DNA of 32,221 bases from a virus. The stretch is from positions 1 through 32,221 of the IMG/VR virus record IMGVR_UViG_3300042905_000540; one strand, given 5' to 3'. This document shows positions 6,746 through 14,600 of this stretch, piece after piece (within the stretch, counting starts at the first letter, position 1; each line of letters opens with the position of its first letter). Under the pieces are notes generated by a model. It worked only from the letters and a program-made list of their open reading frames with translations. It had not been told where the DNA came from and did not search any database. Position numbers and translations under genes: made by a program.

Positions 6746-6766
6746 ACCACAAAATGCCACTATAAT
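6738..6766 (+). promoter_or_regulatory. Candidate sigma-70-type promoter with perfect -10
   Basis: A perfect TATAAT at 6761-6766 is preceded at 17 bases by TTGCAT (6738-6743, three of six matches to TTGACA). It overlaps the end of the SNF2 gene and points to the three genes from 6795 to 8399, which end in an intrinsic terminator at 8411. This block therefore looks like one transcription unit. Confidence 0.5.
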
Positions 6767-6794
6767 GACTATTCCATTCCCCAAGGAGAACAAC

Positions 6795-7199
6795 GTGACT
6801 GAAGAAGCACCCCCCATCCCAGTTGAAAAGCTGGTCAAGGTTTACCTCAAGATGAACGGCAAGTTGGGCGAACTCCGAGCAGCGTACGAAGCCGAGGAGA
6901 AGGCGCTCAAGGAGCAGATGACGACAATCAAGTCGGCGCTGCTGGCGTACTGCAAAGAGCAGAACGTGGAGTCGGTGCGAACCGGCGAAGGTTTGTTTTA
7001 TCGCGGCGTGTCTACGCGCTACTGGACAAATGATTGGGAGGCGATGGGCAAGTTCGTGGTCGAACACAACGTGCCCGAATTGCTGGAGAAGCGTCTGCAT
7101 CAAGGCAACATGAAGCAGTTTCTGGAAACAAACCCGGACGCGCTGCCCCCGGGCCTGAACGTGGACAGCGAGTACACCATCACAGTAAGGAGAAAGTAA
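6795..7199 (+). CDS. Conserved phage protein, function unknown
   Basis: The start is a GTG at 6795 with AAGGAG at 6783-6788, six bases upstream; upstream in-frame ATGs fall in or before the promoter and lack a ribosome site. The 134-residue product has a helical N-terminal half (coiled-coil-like, around KLGELRAAYEAEEKALKEQ), then VESVRTGEGLFYRG, a WTNDWEAMGKFV block, ELLEKRLHQGNMKQFLE, and ends PPGLNVDSEYTITVRRK. This layout recurs in many phages next to replication genes; I know no proven function. It is the first gene after the promoter and is coupled to the next gene by TAATG. Confidence 0.75.
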   Translation: MTEEAPPIPVEKLVKVYLKMNGKLGELRAAYEAEEKALKEQMTTIKSALLAYCKEQNVESVRTGEGLFYRGVSTRYWTNDWEAMGKFVVEHNVPELLEKRLHQGNMKQFLETNPDALPPGLNVDSEYTITVRRK

Positions 7200-7453
7200 T
7201 GAGCACGCTTGAGCGGCTCGTGCCGATTGAAGATGTAGCCAAGCACTTCACGGTGTCTATTTCAACGGTACGTGCGTGGGTCCGACAGGGGCTCATTCCT
7301 AAAGAAACGTACATACGGATAGGTAACACCTATCGGTTCAGCATCCCCAAAATTATGGAAGCCGTAACGAAGAACCCCACCGAGGAGCCGACGCCAAGCC
7401 AGCTCCCGGTACAACTTGAACTTGATCTTGGCAACCCTGACAAAGACCTTTAA
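7199..7453 (+). CDS. Excisionase/MerR-like helix-turn-helix DNA-binding protein
   Basis: The 84-residue protein has a winged helix-turn-helix of the excisionase/MerR type: VPIEDVAKHFTVSISTVRAWVRQGLIP (residues 7-33) is the helix-turn-helix with the usual S-x-x-TVR-x-W-x-x-x-G-x-I-P pattern, followed by the short wing YIRIGNTYRFS. The C-terminal tail from about residue 58 is Pro/Glu-rich and flexible. ATG 7199 overlaps the previous TAA and is preceded by AAGGAG at 7188-7193. No integrase lies in the window, so it is more likely a transcription regulator or replication accessory factor than a true excisionase. Confidence 0.8.
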   Translation: MSTLERLVPIEDVAKHFTVSISTVRAWVRQGLIPKETYIRIGNTYRFSIPKIMEAVTKNPTEEPTPSQLPVQLELDLGNPDKDL

Positions 7454-7463
7454 GGAGAACTTC

Positions 7464-8399
7464 ATGTCGAACGCTATGACTCTGTTTGCTAATCAATCGT
7501 CGTCCGCCTTGGCCCTGCTGCAAGGCATCGAGGACAACCTGACCGATAAGATCGCGGGATCTGGCGGTAGCCGCCGCATCAGTATTGAGGGCAATGTTTT
7601 CCGCGAAATCATCGGCGGTAAAGAAGTCCGCATCTCTGAAGACCGTGCACTACAAGTTGTGATCGTAAACGCAGCCCCCGTGTCCCGCACCTTCTACGCA
7701 GGCACCTACGTCAAAGGCCAGAAGTCAAAACCCACATGTTGGTCAAGCGACACACAGTCGCCGGATGCAGCAGTGCCCGAGGATCAACGGCAGTCGAAGT
7801 TTTGCAAAGACTGCCCCCAGAATATCCGAGGCTCTGCTGCACAGGGTGATGGACGTGCATGCCGCTTTGCACAACGGATTGCCGTGGCACTGGCAAGTGA
7901 TAGCGGTGTAGATGACAAGGTATATCAAGTCAACCTGCCTGCTACCAGCGTGTTTGGCGATTCGGATGGTCAGAAGATGCCGCTGCAAGCCTACGGTCGG
8001 CACCTCAAAGCGCATAACACGCATGTGATCAGCGTGGTAACGGAGATGCGTTTTGATCCTGCTGGTCAGATGAAGCTCGTGTTCAAGCCGGTGCGTCCGC
8101 TGAACGATGAAGAACTGAAGACCGTGATCGGCTTGCGTGAGCACCCCGATGCCATCAAAGCAATCACCATGACAGTGAGCCAGATGGACACGGACGAAGC
8201 AGCGCCGGAATCAGCACCGGCACCCGTTGCGAAAGCCGCGCCCAAGGCGGAGGCTAAACCTGAACCCAAAGCCGCGCCAGTGGTGGAGGCCAAGCCAGAA
8301 GTAGTAGAAGAACCCAAGAAGGTGGTGAAGAAGTCTGCTGCGCCGGAACCGACGGAGAAATCGGATTTGGCAGACATCGTAGGTGAGTGGGACGACTGA
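7464..8399 (+). CDS. Cys-rich, acid-tailed replication protein, candidate single-strand DNA-binding protein
   Basis: The start at 7464 follows AAGGAG (7452-7457). The 311-residue product has a conserved core: RRISIEGNVFREI, VVIVNAAPVSRTFYAG, then PTCWSSD, SKFCKDCPQN and GRACRFAQRIAV, giving four cysteines that may bind zinc, and MPLQAYGRHLKAHN. Residues from about 235 are a long Ala/Pro/Lys/Glu linker of AAPKAEAKPEPK type. It ends in an acidic, aromatic tail DLADIVGEWDD. A folded core, flexible linker and acidic tip are the layout of SSB proteins and T7 gp2.5, where the tip recruits polymerase and helicase. The core is a known phage family of uncertain function, so the SSB role is inferred from layout and neighbours. 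Confidence 0.7.
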   Translation: MSNAMTLFANQSSSALALLQGIEDNLTDKIAGSGGSRRISIEGNVFREIIGGKEVRISEDRALQVVIVNAAPVSRTFYAGTYVKGQKSKPTCWSSDTQSPDAAVPEDQRQSKFCKDCPQNIRGSAAQGDGRACRFAQRIAVALASDSGVDDKVYQVNLPATSVFGDSDGQKMPLQAYGRHLKAHNTHVISVVTEMRFDPAGQMKLVFKPVRPLNDEELKTVIGLREHPDAIKAITMTVSQMDTDEAAPESAPAPVAKAAPKAEAKPEPKAAPVVEAKPEVVEEPKKVVKKSAAPEPTEKSDLADIVGEWDD

Positions 8400-8410
8400 G
8401 TTCCAGTTTA

Positions 8411-8441
8411 GGGTGGGGTCGCTCCCCACCCTTTCTTTTTT
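8411..8441 (+). terminator. Rho-independent terminator
   Basis: GGGTGGGG (8411-8418) pairs with CCCCACCC (8424-8431) around a 5-base loop TCGCT, followed by TTTCTTTTTT (8432-8441). It lies 12 bases after the SSB-like gene stop. It should end the 6795-8399 unit and may limit transcription into the primase-helicase gene. Confidence 0.88.
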
Positions 8442-8462
8442 CAGTTACCACGACACCTACGA

Positions 8463-11342
8463 ATGGCAGCTATGGACACAAAAACATTTTTGGGGTCGAT
8501 GCTGGGAGACGAAGGGACGTTCTGCTTGTTCGCTGTGCGGGATCGCACAAGGAAGCAGGAGTTTTACACGGACCTAGACGCCCTGATCCAAGCTGCTCAC
8601 AGGCTGGACAATGAAGCATACGATGCGTATTTTGCGCTGGGGACATTTGATTCGGCAGGCTCTCGCGGTGCCGATAACGTCGTTCAACTCAAAGCGTTCT
8701 TCCTTGACCTAGACTGTGGGCCATCTAAAGACTACTCAACACAAAGCGAGGCACTGCACGGCCTTCAACTTTTCTGTAAACAATCGAAGCTGCCACGCCC
8801 TACGGTTATCAACTCAGGGCGCGGGATACATGCGTACTGGCAGTTGGTATCCCCGGTGCCACGCAGCGAATGGCAACCGGTAGCGAATCAATTCAAGAGC
8901 CTATGCAAGTCCTTGGGGTTGCGAGCCGACCCCGCAGTCACCGCAGACGCAGCGCGGGTGTTGCGTATACCCGGGACACACAACTACAAGGACAAGCCCC
9001 CGACAGAAGTTTGTATGGTTGGAGCTGCCGGTGCGCCGATTGAGTTTGATTTGTTCTCTAAACTGGTCTTCACGGATAACCTGAATGATGTGATAACCAG
9101 CGCGCCAAAAATTGTCGCCGCCGAACGGGATGCGATGATGGATGCGCTGGCAGGCAGCTACGTCAGTCGGTTCCGAACGATCATGATGAAGACCGTCAAC
9201 GGCAAGGGGTGTGCACAACTAGCCAAAGTTATAACAAACCAAGCGGAAATATCCGAGCCACTTTGGCGTGCAGGACTGTCGATTGCGAAGTTTTGCGTTG
9301 ACAACGACAAAGCTATACATCGTATCTCGGAGAAGCACCCGAACTACGACCCGCAGGTTACAAACGCGAAGGCGGCGCTGATCAAAGGACCGTATCTGTG
9401 TGAGCGGTTCAATGAGTTTCAACCCGACGTATGCCCCACGTGTTCTCATTGGGGGAAAATCAAGTCACCCATTGTCCTCGGGCGTGAAGTTGAAGAAGCC
9501 AGCGAAGAAGACAACATCGTTGTACAGAAGCCGATTGGTATTGCTAACGCGGAACCCATTCAGTATGTGATCCCCAAGTACCCGCACCCGTTTTTCCGTG
9601 GTAAATCGGGAGGAGTATTCAAGCGCGGGAAGAAAGTTGTAAACGAAGATGGGGAAGTTGATGAAGAGGCCGCAAAGGACAAGCTGGTCTACTTCAACGA
9701 CCTGTACGTTGTACGAAGATTAAAAGACTTAGAACTGGGTGAGCTGCTGGTTATGCGGCTACACCTGCCAAAAGACGGTGTGCGTGAGTTCACTGTTCCC
9801 CTGACCATAGTTGGTTCAAAAGACGAATTCCGCAAAAGCCTTGCGATGCAGGGTGTAGCGGTTCTCAACGTCGCAGAATTGATGGAGTACACCATGAAGT
9901 GGGTTACTGAGTTGCAGTTTAAGGCGGAGGCTGAAGAAGCCTGCCGACAGTTTGGGTGGGTGGATGACACAGGCGAAGCGTTCGCTGTAGGGAACATGGT
10001 CATCTACAAAGATCGTGTCGAAGCCAATGCACCGTCCAGTGCAACGGTAGGGCTTTTCCCTCGGTTCCAGCCTAAAGGCACGCTGGATGGTTGGAAGGAG
10101 ACAATGAAGTTCTACAACCGCCCCGGCATGGAAGCGCATCAGTTTATGGTGGGCTTATCGTTTGGGGCCGTGCTGATGGAGTTTCAGCCCATCAACGCAG
10201 CGGCGTTTCACATGTACAGCAAGGATAGTGGCTACGGCAAAACCACGGGCATGTTGGCGGGCACGTCGGTGTGGGGCGACCCTGACCTGTTGATGATGCA
10301 GGAACGGGATACGATCAACGCAAAGATGAACCGCGCTGAAGTGTACAAGAACTTGCCCTGCTACATGGACGAGCTGACCAACACCAAGCCGCAAGACTTG
10401 TCAGACTGGGCGTATCAATTACCAAGTGGTTTGCAGCGCAACCGCATGGGGCCGAAAGGCAACGTCGAGAGGGTGCGGGGTAAGCCGTGGAAAACGTTGT
10501 TTGGCACGACCGGCAACACGTCAATGATTGAGCGTATCTCGCTGTACAAGGCACTCCCTAAAGCTGAAGCGCAGCGGATCTTGGAATACCGGGTTGAGAA
10601 AGTATCGTTCTCTTCCAAGTCAGAGACAGACGAGTTTGCAACCGCTGTCAAGGAAAACTACGGCCACGCCGGTGTGCCTTACGTTCAGTACGTGATGAAC
10701 AATCTTGCGGCGGTGAAAGAGTTAGCAGACGCCACACAACGCAAGATTGACGCGCTTGCGGAACTGTCGGCGGAGAATCGGTTCTGGTCTGCGCTGGTGT
10801 CTCGCACCATAACCGGGTTGTTGGTAGCCAAGAAAGCCGATTTGATTGATTGGAAGATTGCACCCATCGTGGAGTGGTCGGTGCGGGCGATGCGGCTTGC
10901 ACAGACTACCGTGCGCGAGATGAACGCAGATGCCGAAGAAGTGCTCACCAACTACTTGGCCGAACACTACGGGAGTATCTTGCGTATCAAGTCTACCGAT
11001 GATGCACGCAAAGCAGCCAGCGGGCTTGATCATCTGATCGTGCCGGAAGCTACGCCTCGGGGCAACACATTTGTTGCTCGGTACGAGTACGACGTGAAGA
11101 AGCTGTATTTACTCCCCAAACCTCTCAAGGAGTGGTGTGGGGCACAGCAAATCAACTACGCTGGATTTGTTGATGGGTTGAAGACCGGACGCACCAGAGC
11201 CACCAAAGCCAAGATGCGGCTATCACGAGGCACCGCCATGAACCTGCCGCCTACCGATGTACTTGTCCTTGACTGCGCGGAATTCATGAACGATGAAACT
11301 GAACAGGCTATGGCTACAACAGCCGCGCTTTTCCAAAAATAG
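8463..11342 (+). CDS. Primase-helicase: AEP-like primase, zinc motif and DUF927-type helicase
   Basis: A 959-residue fusion that probably primes and unwinds DNA for the polymerase. Residues 1 to about 200 look like an archaeo-eukaryotic-type primase: FFLDLDCG with D82 and D84 as the metal-binding pair, SGRGIHAYW with H123, and RVLRIPGTHNYK. A Cys/His knuckle follows (C313, C324, C327, H329) ending GKIKSPIVLG. From about 360 to 760 is a DUF927-type helicase: Walker A DSGYGKTTG (K593, T594), Walker B YMDELTN (D636, E637), and a TTGNTS sensor-like block. The C-terminal 200 residues are helical and unassigned. ATG 8463 has no clear ribosome site; ATG 8472 is an alternative. The gene stands alone behind a terminator. 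Confidence 0.88.
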   Translation: MAAMDTKTFLGSMLGDEGTFCLFAVRDRTRKQEFYTDLDALIQAAHRLDNEAYDAYFALGTFDSAGSRGADNVVQLKAFFLDLDCGPSKDYSTQSEALHGLQLFCKQSKLPRPTVINSGRGIHAYWQLVSPVPRSEWQPVANQFKSLCKSLGLRADPAVTADAARVLRIPGTHNYKDKPPTEVCMVGAAGAPIEFDLFSKLVFTDNLNDVITSAPKIVAAERDAMMDALAGSYVSRFRTIMMKTVNGKGCAQLAKVITNQAEISEPLWRAGLSIAKFCVDNDKAIHRISEKHPNYDPQVTNAKAALIKGPYLCERFNEFQPDVCPTCSHWGKIKSPIVLGREVEEASEEDNIVVQKPIGIANAEPIQYVIPKYPHPFFRGKSGGVFKRGKKVVNEDGEVDEEAAKDKLVYFNDLYVVRRLKDLELGELLVMRLHLPKDGVREFTVPLTIVGSKDEFRKSLAMQGVAVLNVAELMEYTMKWVTELQFKAEAEEACRQFGWVDDTGEAFAVGNMVIYKDRVEANAPSSATVGLFPRFQPKGTLDGWKETMKFYNRPGMEAHQFMVGLSFGAVLMEFQPINAAAFHMYSKDSGYGKTTGMLAGTSVWGDPDLLMMQERDTINAKMNRAEVYKNLPCYMDELTNTKPQDLSDWAYQLPSGLQRNRMGPKGNVERVRGKPWKTLFGTTGNTSMIERISLYKALPKAEAQRILEYRVEKVSFSSKSETDEFATAVKENYGHAGVPYVQYVMNNLAAVKELADATQRKIDALAELSAENRFWSALVSRTITGLLVAKKADLIDWKIAPIVEWSVRAMRLAQTTVREMNADAEEVLTNYLAEHYGSILRIKSTDDARKAASGLDHLIVPEATPRGNTFVARYEYDVKKLYLLPKPLKEWCGAQQINYAGFVDGLKTGRTRATKAKMRLSRGTAMNLPPTDVLVLDCAEFMNDETEQAMATTAALFQK

Positions 11343-11556
11343 AGTACGGTTCCATGACCTTGCACCAGACGGGGTTTGTATCCGGGTCGATTGGGATAAG
11401 TTTGTGCCCGGGGCGTCGCTGTTCGTCCCGTGCATTAACAGTGTGGAGTGCGTGCGGCAGGTGCATGAGATCGCTTCCCGCCACGATTGGGTGTGGGAAT
11501 GCCGCATTCACATAGAAGGGGGTAGGTGGGGGGTACGCTTTTGGCGCATCCTGTGA
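11293..11556 (+). CDS. Small phage protein overlapping the primase-helicase 3' end, function unknown
   Basis: The 87-residue frame reads naturally after residue 17: VRFHDLAPDGVCIRVDW, PGASLFVPCIN, and an ending GGRWGVRFWRIL. Proteins with this VRF-L-P-G, GASxFVPCIN and GVRFWR pattern occur in phages, but I know no function. The only available start is ATG 11293, which overlaps the primase gene by 50 bases and has a weak ribosome site, so the true start is uncertain. It is the last gene of the early strand, just before the convergent terminator. Confidence 0.65.
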   Translation: MKLNRLWLQQPRFSKNRVRFHDLAPDGVCIRVDWDKFVPGASLFVPCINSVECVRQVHEIASRHDWVWECRIHIEGGRWGVRFWRIL

Positions 11557-11557
11557 T

Positions 11558-11579
11558 ACCATGAAATCTGCTTCATGGT
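11558..11579. repeat. Inverted repeat (8-bp arms) after the last early gene
   Basis: ACCATGAA (11558-11565) and TTCATGGT (11572-11579) are perfect inverted arms around ATCTGC. The repeat starts two bases after the TGA at 11554-11556. No T-tract follows on either strand, so it is not a terminator by itself. It could protect the transcript 3' end or bind a protein. Confidence 0.5.
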
Positions 11580-11599
11580 TCTCCTTCAGGGAATGGTTG

Positions 11600-11627
11600 C
11601 CCCCGGCTTGCCCGGGGGTTCTTTTTT
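11600..11627 (+). terminator. Rho-independent terminator at the early/late convergence
   Basis: CCCCCGG (11600-11606) pairs with CCGGGGG (11612-11618) around CTTGC, followed by TTCTTTTTT. It ends early + strand transcription. The T-tract overlaps the stop codon of the converging late gene (11626-11628). On the - strand the stem has no T-tract after it, so it would be weaker for late transcripts. Confidence 0.88.
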
Positions 11628-14600
11628 AATCCTCGCTGAAGATCGAGACATCCCGGTCAAACTCCGCCGCGTTGCGCAACAACTCATCGCGCAACAGCTT
11701 GTTCAACGTGATGCCGTGGTACATCGTTGCCGACGTGCGCATGTGCTGAGCCATTGAATTCAAAATAGTTTCGGCAGTGACAAGCCCCGGGCGCTTCACA
11801 TTCATCTTCAACAAGTCTTGCATGTACTCTGACGCACCCTCAGAGTCTCCCATGCGGGTCGCCACGTAGAACTGTTTGAGCAGCTTTGTACGCTTCTCAA
11901 GTACGCTGCGCTCAATGTTCTTCTCAACGGCGTTGACTTCCAACTGACGAATGTACTCCGCAGGAGCGAACCCGAAGGCTTGCGCCAAGGAGTGCCCTAC
12001 GCCAATGTCGCCAACAATCGGATCGCCACGTAGGGTGTTGGCGCCCTCGCTTGCAAAGCGGTAGCCCTTCATTACATTACCCGCTGCCGCAGGCACCACC
12101 TGCTCCAGCCCACGCTGAACTTCCCCCTCCGAGATAAGTTTTGCGCCGCGTATCATGCGATCCGCCACGCCGTACACCGGACCCCCGACCAACTGCAAGA
12201 AGCTAAGGATCTCGTTGTCTTGGCTGCGATAGCCGGTGCTGTGAAAAAGCAGGTCGGTCAGACCGATCCGGCTGGCAATCGCAGTGCCGGTCAGGTAGTT
12301 GAGTGCACCGTTGAACAGGCCCTCACTCGTGTACTTCCGAACGGACGTTTCGAAATCGTCTTCGTCGTCTTCTTTCAAAAACAAGTTATAGAGCGCCGCT
12401 AGGATGCCAAACATTGGCACGCCTTGAACTCCGGCCAGCAAAGCGGACATCCCATAGACCCCGGCAATCTGACGTTTGGCCGCTGCTCGTACGTCTTTGT
12501 CTTCTGATGCGATGGCATCCCGCGTTGTCTTGAACAGCATGTAGTACATCGATACGCCGTATCGCTTGTACATGAAAACCATTTTGCCTAGTGAGTTCTT
12601 AGCAAGCAACGGCGCACTGTTGGCAGAGGCTCCACCGTTCAAAAGTTCAGTCAACTCCACTGCCTTACGTGCAGCCGCTTCACGATCTTCAGCGGTCAGC
12701 TTGGGGTTTTCTTTACGCATCCGGTCAAGCTCAAGCCGGTACGCCGCGATCAGTGAAATCTGCCGGTTCATCCGTTCGCCGTGGTGAAACACAAACCCCG
12801 ACCATGCGTTGACTTTGGCTAACGGAGAATCAGCGGTGCCCGATTCAAGCACGTCGCTGGTCATGGAACGACTCAACAGCCCATACGAACTTGCCAGATC
12901 AGAAAGCTCACGCATCTCAAGGATGTCTGGCGACATTCCCAACTTCTCCGCCATCTTGAGCCGCTCAGCTTCAGTCGGTTGCCGCCCAAAGCGTTTGACA
13001 TGCGCTTCGACTGCCTTGTCAAAGTCAAGATATGGATAGTTGTCGATTGAGTATCCCGCTTTGAGTTCTGCCGGGTCACCTCCGCCTACGGTCTTTGCCT
13101 TGCGCTTCAGACCGCTGCCAAAAAACAATCGTGTTGCTGCACCGATTGCCTTGTTTGCTTGGCCGTAGCCGTATTGCCCGCCCAGATACGGCATGATGAC
13201 CAGCGGTAACTGTGTGGTGTTGACCAGCGCCGACGATATATTGAAGCCCAGCGTAAACCCAAACGCGGTAGAAGTTGCCGCTTTAGCAAACGGAGAGATG
13301 TTAGGCGACACCATTGATTTGATGTGCCCATCCAACACGTCAAACACCATCCGCGTCTGTTCGTTTTCCGTTTGCTTTTTAACGTGTTCCTCCATTCGAT
13401 CCCGCAGCTTGTACATCTTGGCGCTGTACTCAAGATTGGCGAGCTGATGCGCCATGCTCATGGACTTTTTGTAGAACACTTCCGACGCATCGGTCATGAA
13501 GCCCAGCGTACCCAAGCGTTTGCGGAACGACTGCGCGAACGATGATTCAGGCAGCGTGTCAAGAAACACCCGCATGATCTCATCTGTCACATTTGGAGCA
13601 ACGCCGTTTGCATCAAGCACCTTCAGCACACTGTTCACAAACGACGTGGAGGGTGCCGACTTGTAATCTTGTTTCGCGGTAGGCGCAGACTTCTGAATGG
13701 TCTTAGCATCAACCCCGGGGGTCACTGCCAACTCTTTCATTGCACGGTCGCGTTCAACCGACGTGCGAAACGCCATCTTGTAGTATTCCAAGTTACCGTC
13801 CGGCCCCTTGGCGTGGAATGTAACCCAGTGATCACCTTGCCGCATCAGCGGGAAGTACGGTTCGATCTTTCCTTTTATCGCCAACCGTTGATAGACCTCG
13901 TTGCGGAGCTTGGTCACCTCAGCCGGATCTTTGACTGACGCACTGATGCGGCTAAAAAGTAGATCGATCAGCTTCTCGTGTGACTCCGCATAGCTGTCAC
14001 GCAACTGCTTGTAGATGGCTTGCCCATCCGGGCCAAGCGCCTTCCAATCCGTTTGTAGTTTGTCCCACACTACTTGCTTGTCTTCATTGCCTTTGGTCTG
14101 CTTGTCTTTGTAGTTGCTGCGGGGCTTGCTTGGGTCAACTTCATCCAGCGTGGACTCAGAGATCATTTTGTTGAGTAACGCTTCCTTAGCCGGGTTGCCC
14201 TTGATCCATTTCTGTAGAACGCTATACGTGGCATCGACTGCACGGCGGCGCTCGTCAATTGCTCCGTTCCACTGCTTCTCTAGAGTGTCGAGTTCCTTTG
14301 CCATCGGAATGCCGTTGTCTTGCGCAACGTCCGTCAGCGCATTGACCGGCAAACTCTTCAGCACGATATTTTTTGCGGCGTTCGGCACCGTGCTGCGTAG
14401 GAAGTTATAGAAGTTGGCAACGAACTGATTGCCCATACCGGGCATCGTCAAGATGCGATCATCCATTGCACGGAATACATTCTTCGCTGTGCCAAGCACC
14501 GACGCTTCGTACATCGAGCCGTTGATCGCCATCCCCGGCGAAATGACCTGCATGATGAGAACATCTGCAACGTCAAGCGCGGACCCCACGCTCTTGGATG

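Noticed and set aside
6714-6794. Upstream in-frame ATGs for the gene at 6795
   Set aside because: They lie in the SNF2 gene end or in the -10 box and have no ribosome site, while GTG 6795 has AAGGAG at ideal distance.
11600-11627. Terminator for the late (- strand) operon
   Set aside because: On the - strand the stem is preceded by A residues and followed by GCAACC with no T-tract, so it is a good terminator only for the + strand.
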